From positions 1 to 11,934 of the forward strand of contig JAJRUA010000396.1 of assembly GCA_024278035.1 (NCBI GenBank): a DNA stretch of 11,934 bases, in the 5' to 3' direction. The DNA comes from Planctomycetota bacterium (GTDB taxonomy: Bacteria; Planctomycetota; Planctomycetia; Pirellulales; Lacipirellulaceae). The position numbers and the translations under genes were made by a program. Under the pieces are notes generated by a model that was not told the DNA's origin, searched no databases, and saw only the letters and a program-made list of their open reading frames with translations. This document shows, piece by piece, positions 7,245-11,934 of this stretch. Every line of letters starts with the position of its first letter. Position 1 is the stretch's first letter.

Positions 7245-8453
7245 TTATTCTTGCACAGCGCGGTCGTAAACCGAGGCGACTTGCCGGGCCATCGCTTCGG
7301 CACTGAATCGCTCCGCATGGCGCTGGCGTGCGGCGATCGAAAGGTCGGCGTAATTAACGCCGCCCGTGGCAATCTCTTCCAAAGCGTCGGTCAGTTGGCT
7401 AATGCTTCCCGGATCGACCAAGAGGCCCGTCTCACGATGGAGAATCGCCTCCGTCGTTCCTTCGCAACGCGTGGCAACCACGGGCAAACCGGCCGACATC
7501 GCTTCGAGCACGACCATGGGTAGCCCCTCGCCAAACAGACTCGGAAGAGCAAGCGTATCGAGCCGAGCTAGCTCGGCTCCTACGTCGTTCGTGAAGCCGG
7601 TCCAATGGACCGCGTCGAATAGGCCCAACTTGTGGACACGGTTTTTAATCGCCTCTTCGTACTCGGGAGTTTCGAACGGACCAATCGCTCGGAGTCGCAC
7701 ATCGTGGCCACGAGAGCGGATCGTTGCGAGCGTGTCGAGCATCACCTCCGCCCCTTTGCGAGGACGAAAAAGAGCGACCATGCCAACGACCAGCGGGCCA
7801 ACCGGCGCTGGGCGGCGGCGTGCTCCTGGATGGTCCTCTGGAAGAATCGGTGTGCCATTCACCACACACTGAAGTTTGTCCGCTGCGTGGCCTCGCCTGT
7901 GCATGTGATCGGTTAGCGTTGGCGAGACCGTAATCAATTGGTCAACCGATTCGGCACACCAACGTTCCAGCCGATCGTTCACCCAATTCGAGATGCGGTT
8001 GGTTGAATCGGCGCTCGCCGGACTATGAACATGATAAACTAGCGGCAAGCCGGTGCGCCGCTTAACAAGCGATGCGATTAACAAGGACCGGGGTGTATGA
8101 GCATGAAGCAGATCGTACCCTTCCTCTCGCACAAGTCGGGTGATCTCTCGAACCGGGCGGAGGTCCCAACGCCGAGTCATCTCGAACTCGTAGAGCGGCG
8201 TGTGGATCGACGACCGATAATCACCGAAACGGCCCGATTTGAGCGAGGCGAAGCCTGCTTCGTAGCCGAACGGCGGCAAGTGCTCTCCGAGCAAATCTTG
8301 CACCCGCTCAGCGCCCGCATAGTGCTCGCCATTGATGACGTGCAGCACGCGTGCCGTGGCGGCAGGTACCGACGGTTCGGTAGCCTTAGGCGTACATGGC
8401 AGGGGAGGGCCTGCCGGCGCTATCGGCACAGCGGTCGGGGGGGAGAGCGACAT
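7245..8453 (-). CDS. Family GT4 glycosyltransferase
   Basis: About 402 residues from the ATG at 8453. GT4 enzymes transfer a sugar from a nucleotide donor with retention of configuration, typically to a lipid-linked or polysaccharide acceptor on the cytosolic side of the membrane. The N-terminal Rossmann domain begins RVLHVINGEHYAGAERV (about 35-51), followed by LLHAHTPRSLLI (115-126) and VYHVHSP. The donor-binding half shows VVNGTP (197-202), FRPRKGAE (229-236) and the family EX7E motif in FGEGLPMVVLEAMSAGLPVVAT (Glu309, Glu317). About 30 Pro/Ala-rich residues precede the first strand. A GTG at 8525 would add 24 residues but lacks a ribosome site, whereas the inner ATG has GAGG five bases upstream. 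No other polysaccharide gene is directly linked on this strand except the accessory pair beyond cutA. Acceptor and sugar cannot be inferred. Confidence 0.92.
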   Translation of the reverse strand: MSLSPPTAVPIAPAGPPLPCTPKATEPSVPAATARVLHVINGEHYAGAERVQDLLGEHLPPFGYEAGFASLKSGRFGDYRSSIHTPLYEFEMTRRWDLRPVREITRLVREEGYDLLHAHTPRSLLIASLVKRRTGLPLVYHVHSPASADSTNRISNWVNDRLERWCAESVDQLITVSPTLTDHMHRRGHAADKLQCVVNGTPILPEDHPGARRRPAPVGPLVVGMVALFRPRKGAEVMLDTLATIRSRGHDVRLRAIGPFETPEYEEAIKNRVHKLGLFDAVHWTGFTNDVGAELARLDTLALPSLFGEGLPMVVLEAMSAGLPVVATRCEGTTEAILHRETGLLVDPGSISQLTDALEEIATGGVNYADLSIAARQRHAERFSAEAMARQVASVYDRAVQE

Positions 8454-8551
8454 GGCTCCCTCGAACGGTTGGAGGGTCGGAAAAGAGGCGTAAGGCGTGT
8501 AGCCTACTGAAAATCTAGCTCGCACTCGGTACGGAGGTCGTTAGAATCGGT

Positions 8552-8573
8552 GGAGAACCTTGCAAGGTTTTCC
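8552..8573. promoter_or_regulatory. Near-perfect 22-base palindrome between glycosyltransferase and cutA
   Basis: GGAGAACCTTG (8552-8562) is mirrored by CAAGGTTTTCC (8563-8573) with one mismatched pair; the central 14 bases AACCTTGCAAGGTT are a perfect palindrome with no loop. Two-fold symmetry without a loop suits a dimeric DNA-binding protein better than an RNA hairpin. It sits about 100 bases upstream of both divergent starts. Its regulator is unknown. Confidence 0.45.
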
Positions 8574-8602
8574 GGGATTGAATCGATTGTCGCGATCCTC
8601 CC

Positions 8603-8631
8603 CGCCCCAGTTTTTCGGTAAACCGGGGGCG
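8603..8631 (+). promoter_or_regulatory. GC-rich hairpin in the cutA leader
   Basis: CGCCCC (8603-8608) pairs with GGGGCG (8626-8631), continued inside by GTTT (8610-8613) with AAAC (8620-8623) around the loop TTCGGT, with a small bulge. The following GAGGGA (8631-8636) can instead pair with TCCCTC further down, near 8652-8657. The stem lies 46 bases before the cutA ATG. It could be a leader structure or the end of a short upstream transcript. Confidence 0.35.
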
Positions 8632-8676
8632 AGGGAGGACCCTAAGCGCTTCCCTCCGTAACTCAGGGCCCCCCCT

Positions 8677-8991
8677 ATGCTCCAAGTCACCACCACCACG
8701 GGCGACCGGGCGATTGCTGAGCGAATCGCCACGACGCTCATCGATCGCCGATTGGCAGCCTGTGTCCAAATCAGTGGCCCGGTCACGAGCGTTTACCGCT
8801 GGAAGGGGACCATCGAAACCGCCGAAGAGTACGTCTGTACGGTGAAGACATTGGCCGCGTGCTTTCCAGCGATTGAAGCAGTAATCGAAGAGCTGCACCC
8901 TTACGATACGCCCGAGCTGATCGGAACGCCGATTATGCGTGCCTCCCAAGCGTACGAAGATTGGCTGCGGGAAGAGGTGGATGGTCGTTAA
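8677..8991 (+). CDS. cutA: CutA-type divalent-cation tolerance protein
   Basis: 104 residues, the normal CutA1 length. The family text is intact: LAACVQI (26-32), SVYRWKG (38-44), VKTLAACF (56-63), HPYDTPELIGTP (74-85; the family form is HPYEvPE) and the closing YEDWL (93-97). CutA1 forms a very stable ferredoxin-like trimer with PII-like topology; mutants in E. coli were linked to copper sensitivity, but its true role is unsettled. The ATG at 8677 is the only possible start since an in-frame TAA lies just upstream. The ribosome site is poor: CAGGG followed by a run of seven C. It diverges from the glycosyltransferase. Confidence 0.93.
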   Translation: MLQVTTTTGDRAIAERIATTLIDRRLAACVQISGPVTSVYRWKGTIETAEEYVCTVKTLAACFPAIEAVIEELHPYDTPELIGTPIMRASQAYEDWLREEVDGR

Positions 8992-9125
8992 CGAATTGGT
9001 TTTTAGAGGGACAGAAAAAAGGACGCTTCCGAATGGCATTAACATCCCGCTAATCCCTTATCCCGCAAGGTGCCAACGCCTACAGCAATAGAAGCGATTG
9101 CCCTGCCTTCTACCCACTTCCACTG

Positions 9126-10268
9126 TCAAAATGATTCGTCTTCTTTTAACTCAACACGCTTTACCAAACCCATGCAATTTCGGGACCCATCCACCTCGTA
9201 GCCACCAGCGATAATTTGTTTAGGGTGCGGCAGGTAACCAAGCGTGTGATTCGTACATGATACAATAAATCGCATCGGATCCTTCTTCTGCGCCGCAAGA
9301 TGGAAATGATGGGATACCTCGTAGGGCACAAATTCGAAACGCAGGCGGCCTGCCACTAGGAGGCAAGGAATCTCAACGTCTGCCTGTCCTTTTAATCTTA
9401 GTGTACGAATTTCTAAGCATGGTGATTGCTCTAACGGTAAACTCTGCCAGACCGTAGCTCTTGCCACCGCATTTGCGTAGGCGTCGTCTACGGCCACTTC
9501 ACTTGTATGGGAAGGTTTTTTTTCGAAACGCCAGTTAAATCGGTTGCGGGGCAACCATTTTATGCGCTTATGTGCAAGGTTAGGTCGAATGTCTCCTGCG
9601 CAGCCTAGCAGAAAAAGGGCAGGTACTTGACCAAATCGCTCACGTATAGCTTTGCGTACTGCACCAACATAATCGGGAGACAACAGCGACGGGTCATGCC
9701 GAGATACGGGATGGCAGGCGTGATACACTAGCGTAAACAGCGTGCGATCACCACTAGAAAAATCGAAAATATAGAGGGATCGGTCAATGTCTTGGGCGGC
9801 ATTTGGGTACATGCCTGCTTTCTTGGTCAACACTCTATTGAGCAATGTGTTAGGCACATCGAAGCGACGGTAAATAGGTATAGGCACCTCGGCTCGAAAA
9901 ATCCGGCAAACATTGGGAGAAACCTCTTTTTTTTTCGCCGCGTTAATTGCCTCGGCATATCGATCCACTGCTATCGTAGCGAGTGCCCCTAACTGCGGTT
10001 TGCTACTATCAAGCATAGGCGCGTAATGCGTGTGACTAGCCGCTAGCAAAAGACGACAATCATCGCGTCGTACAGCACGGATAAGGTCGCCTGCGTAGAG
10101 GGCATCGATAGAGCACAGCATCGATTCACGACCGGTTTTCGAGTCGACGAAAGACCACCCGTTGACCTCAATGTCTTCGCTTTTGCGTATCGACAATCGC
10201 TCGCCCGTATATCCGCCCATAGGCAAATTTTCGGGTAACTGTAGAGTTTGAGAGAAAATGTTCATCAC
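9126..10268 (-). CDS. Neutral/alkaline ceramidase-superfamily protein without signal peptide
   Basis: About 380 residues. The layout follows the N-terminal catalytic domain of neutral (non-lysosomal) ceramidases, zinc amidases: LPMGGYTGER near the start, LAASHTHYAP (His79, His81), YHACHPVS (His183, His186), LSPDYVGAVR (Asp199), LFLLGCAGDIRPN (222-230 core), FVPYEVSHHF (Glu317) and NHTLGYLP...GGYEV (Tyr345, Tyr357). In the Pseudomonas enzyme zinc is held by two His, a Glu and a Tyr from equivalent regions. Unlike secreted ceramidases it has no signal peptide and no C-terminal immunoglobulin-like domain, so it is probably cytosolic with another amide or ester substrate. Starts GTG (10268) or ATG (10265) are both possible; TAAGGA, overlapping the stop of the upstream gene, is 10 bases before the GTG, which suggests coupled translation. 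The gene is richer in A+T than its left-hand neighbours. Confidence 0.72.
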   Translation of the reverse strand: MMNIFSQTLQLPENLPMGGYTGERLSIRKSEDIEVNGWSFVDSKTGRESMLCSIDALYAGDLIRAVRRDDCRLLLAASHTHYAPMLDSSKPQLGALATIAVDRYAEAINAAKKKEVSPNVCRIFRAEVPIPIYRRFDVPNTLLNRVLTKKAGMYPNAAQDIDRSLYIFDFSSGDRTLFTLVYHACHPVSRHDPSLLSPDYVGAVRKAIRERFGQVPALFLLGCAGDIRPNLAHKRIKWLPRNRFNWRFEKKPSHTSEVAVDDAYANAVARATVWQSLPLEQSPCLEIRTLRLKGQADVEIPCLLVAGRLRFEFVPYEVSHHFHLAAQKKDPMRFIVSCTNHTLGYLPHPKQIIAGGYEVDGSRNCMGLVKRVELKEDESF

Positions 10269-10281
10269 CCGAGCCAAGTCC

Positions 10282-11022
10282 TTAGTACCAACGAAGACGG
10301 CAACTCAAACAAGAAAGTCGTTCACAATCAACAAAGCGACCACGTTTCTTCAGCAACGAAAGTTCGACTTGCAATGCACGATACGCCGATGGCACAAACA
10401 ACCAGTCAGCCCCATGCCAATTGCCTTGCACCAAGTTAGAATCGTCTTCATAGAAAGGGTAAAATTTGTCGAAGGACAAGCTACATCCTGGTGCTTCAGA
10501 TGCCATGCGAGATACTAATTTACCGTTTTGCAATTCGTCCCACCTTAACAAAAAACGCAGTAAGTGTCGCTGACTAAGTCCCAAACGCTGTTGAGCAACG
10601 TGGACTGTGGAAAATCCTGGACTTTCTTTCGTGCAGCCAAGTAGCAACATTGAGAAGTCGTGCTTATCCGCCAATTCCTCTATTGGAAAGAAACAAGGAT
10701 GATCGCTGTTATGTTTGGACAAAACTTCAGTAACTCGTTCACCAAAACCGGAAAAAGCGTGCGTGGGATGGTGACTAAGAATCGCATTAGGCAACTTGGC
10801 GATACGCTTTCCTAGTGCGCCTGAGTTAGAAATTGGTGGCCAATCAATCTTTTTACGACTCCGCCAGATCGGTCGAGCGCTATAAAAATGGGGGACAAGC
10901 AGTTCATCAAAAGAGACCAGCTCTCGGAGAAATGAAGCAATGCCTCCGGCCGACTTGATCGGCCTAAGGAATGGCTGAAGATTTGCACGCACATAGAGAA
11001 TCCCGGAAGTTGATTTAATCAT
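10282..11022 (-). CDS. AAC(3)/YokD-type N-acetyltransferase-like protein
   Basis: 246 residues against about 265-290 for the family. Recognisable stretches are ILYVRANL (for vlVHsSL), AGGIASFLRELV, ELLVPHFYS, the signature SHHPTHAFSGFGE (83-95), FFPIEELADK and MLLLGCTKESPGFSTVHVAQ (125-144). Canonical members end that last motif nTxxHxxE; here the Glu is Gln144, while His141 is kept. The family moves acetyl from acetyl-CoA to an amine. Some members sit in surface-polysaccharide clusters and, as here, end in a cysteine cluster (GCSLSF at 179-184; Cys233, Cys237, Cys240), so a sugar-modifying role is as likely as antibiotic resistance. The N terminus lacks the usual first helix and an in-frame TGA lies 14 codons upstream, so the 5' end may be truncated. 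Its stop is 13 bases before the GTG of the ceramidase-like gene. The chosen ATG has no clear ribosome site. Confidence 0.68.
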   Translation of the reverse strand: MIKSTSGILYVRANLQPFLRPIKSAGGIASFLRELVSFDELLVPHFYSARPIWRSRKKIDWPPISNSGALGKRIAKLPNAILSHHPTHAFSGFGERVTEVLSKHNSDHPCFFPIEELADKHDFSMLLLGCTKESPGFSTVHVAQQRLGLSQRHLLRFLLRWDELQNGKLVSRMASEAPGCSLSFDKFYPFYEDDSNLVQGNWHGADWLFVPSAYRALQVELSLLKKRGRFVDCERLSCLSCRLRWY

Positions 11023-11129
11023 TGACGAGCCAAGGGGAGAAACGCGTCTGCAATGCGGTTTTCAACACTTTCAGAAACCTAATGGAATGCGGTAGCCCAC
11101 CACTTTCGGACAGAGTCGGGGACCTAAAA

Positions 11130-11267
11130 TCACGCTGCTAATACCAGAACGTATTCGGTTTCGTAATCGTTGGGTGAGAGGTAATCAAGCGTCTGGTGGA
11201 GGCGAACCGAATTGTAGAAGGTTTCGACGTACTTGGAAACGCTCAAGTCAGCATACTCCCCACGTGT
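11130..11267 (-). pseudogene. IS3-family transposase (OrfB) C-terminal remnant
   Basis: The minus strand translates to EYADLSVSKYVETFYNS and then VRLHQTLDYLSPNDYE before ending in VLVLAA and TGA (11130-11132). This matches the closing stretch of IS3-family DDE transposases (YIExFYNxxRxHxxLgYlSPxxyE), the part after the catalytic Glu. An in-frame TGA at 11274-11276 and the loss of similarity upstream of about 11260 show that only the last 45 or so codons survive. The rest of the integrase core is absent. The 3' flank toward 11082 could contain the insertion-sequence end, but no matching left end is visible. Confidence 0.75.
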
Positions 11268-11528
11268 AACCGTTCACGACGAAAGCCGTTTTGAACCCTT
11301 ATGGATGCCTGCGCAGCAACTTTCCCCTTGGTTTGAGATTCATCGGCTAAAACCGGCCTTTCGATGGTTGGCCTGACGCTTCCCTTGAGCAGGTGTCAAT
11401 AATGAACGCGAATAGAGGAATTTCCCAATACCATTCGTCACAAGATTTGCGCCACGAAAGACCAGGTAATAGGCGTAGTTTAGTTAAACTTGCGCCTGGT
11501 TTTCTAGCTCGCATAATCGTCTGCATGA

Positions 11529-11615
11529 GATCGAACCAGCGGCGGCAACCAGTTGCACTACGATCCGTACCGCGTGCTGTTGTTGCTCTCTCTTTTCAAT
11601 CCGAGTACGACGAGC
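11529..11615 (+). pseudogene. Fragment resembling the N-terminal part of an IS4-type transposase
   Basis: The frame reads GGNQLHYDPYRVLLLL followed by SLFNPSTTS. IS4-type transposases common in planctomycetes have a stretch of the form RQLHYDxYxxLxLLxxFNPxxTSLRgLqqaS near their N terminus. Similarity stops after TTS, and a TGA lies just upstream at 11526, so this is a fragment of about 28 codons in a frame that then runs on without homology to a stop at 11837. Recognition is from memory of the family pattern over a short stretch. Confidence 0.45.
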
Positions 11616-11684
11616 GGGCTGGTTTGGAGAGTGTGTATTTCAAGGCGATCGCCTTTGCGTGGAGGATCGTGGCTACGCAGTCGG

Positions 11685-11707
11685 AAAAAAGAGCGTTCTC
11701 GCTCTTT
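11685..11707 (-). terminator. Perfect 8-base hairpin, intrinsic-terminator-like on the minus strand
   Basis: AAAGAGCG (11688-11695) and CGCTCTTT (11700-11707) form a perfect stem with a four-base loop. Read on the minus strand, the stem ends in a run of six T (11690-11685), the shape of an intrinsic terminator. It would stop transcripts entering from the right before they reach the transposase remnants and the acetyltransferase gene. Confidence 0.45.
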
Positions 11708-11807
11708 AGCAGCCATCCGAAAGGGCGATGCGACGCTAGGCCCACACGCCCAGCCGACTTACGAAACGACCCAGAGGCATCGGGTAGAATCTTGTGCCGA
11801 ACTGTAT

Positions 11808-11876
11808 GGGGACAGGCAACCTCGCAAGGGTCGCTAAAGTCCGAGGTTTTCTTGCATGGGCTCGGAGCCAGTCCCC
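11808..11876. repeat. 69-base nested palindromic element
   Basis: The outer arms GGGGACAGGC (11808-11817) and GCCAGTCCCC (11867-11876) pair over 9 of 10 positions with one A-A mismatch. Inside, AACCTCG (11818-11824) pairs with CGAGGTT (11842-11848), while an overlapping TCCGAG (11840-11845) pairs with CTCGGA (11861-11866); the two inner stems exclude each other. Five T follow directly at 11877. It resembles REP-like or small non-autonomous mobile elements, or a structured RNA. Confidence 0.5.
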
Positions 11877-11934
11877 TTTTTCGGGCAGGCTGCTAGACGC
11901 TCGTATAACGAAAAAGGATCGCTTGCCCCTGACC

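Larger units (their letters stand above)
11023..11934. other. Gene-poor stretch with decayed mobile DNA
   Basis: No intact gene is supported here. It holds a minus-strand IS3-type transposase tail, a plus-strand fragment resembling an IS4-type transposase, a perfect hairpin and a nested palindrome, each listed separately. Between 11274 and 11528, and from 11616 to 11684, I see nothing recognisable. The longest open frame, from a GTG at 11393 to 11896, has no family resemblance and runs across the other elements. Confidence 0.6.

Noticed and set aside
7366..7872. Plus-strand open frame of 168 codons
   Set aside because: It is antisense to the glycosyltransferase, whose EX7E and other motifs settle the coding strand.
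11393..11896. Open frame of 167 codons starting at GTG
   Set aside because: No family resemblance, Arg/Ser-rich composition, no ribosome site, and it overlaps the IS4-like fragment in another frame, the hairpin and the nested palindrome.
1..11934. CRISPR arrays, tRNA and rRNA genes
   Set aside because: No regularly spaced repeat series beyond the two-unit tandem repeat and no tRNA or rRNA signature sequence was seen on either strand.

Overview
The window looks like chromosomal DNA from a member of the Planctomycetota, probably near the Pirellulales. The best pointer is a secreted protein (6328-7197) that matches what I remember of a planctomycete-restricted, LolA-like domain family (TIGR03009). 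Weak or absent Shine-Dalgarno sequences and long convergent or divergent gene pairs fit. No database search was possible, so family calls rest on motifs read from the translations.

Region 1 (1-4404) is mostly housekeeping. It holds the C-terminal half of pheT, then 15 bases later a compact AMP-forming acyl-CoA ligase in the same direction. A convergent rsmE (16S rRNA m3U methyltransferase) follows. Divergent from rsmE is an ExeA/GspA-type AAA ATPase. The 153-base gap between those two carries a tandem 20-base repeat that embeds a perfect TATAAT for rsmE.

Region 2 (4449-8991) holds a large cytosolic coiled-coil protein with three FSLD...SxLSRL repeats and a C-terminal PD-(D/E)XK-like domain. 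Divergent from it is the secreted LolA-like protein, then a convergent GT4 glycosyltransferase, then a divergent cutA. The gap between the glycosyltransferase and cutA contains a near-perfect 22-base palindrome and a second GC-rich hairpin in the cutA leader.

Region 3 (about 9000-11934) is accessory. Two closely spaced minus-strand genes encode an AAC(3)/YokD-type acetyltransferase-like protein with a cysteine cluster at its C terminus and a signal-less protein of the neutral ceramidase superfamily. They are visibly richer in A+T than the rest of the window. Upstream lies about 900 bases of decayed mobile DNA: the C-terminal tail of an IS3-family transposase, a fragment resembling an IS4-type transposase, a perfect hairpin, and a 69-base nested palindrome. 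Together these suggest an acquired module beside a degenerate insertion-sequence graveyard.

No tRNA, rRNA or CRISPR array was seen. The parts that look least described are the coiled-coil/nuclease-like protein, the acetyltransferase plus ceramidase-like pair, and the nested palindrome at the right end.
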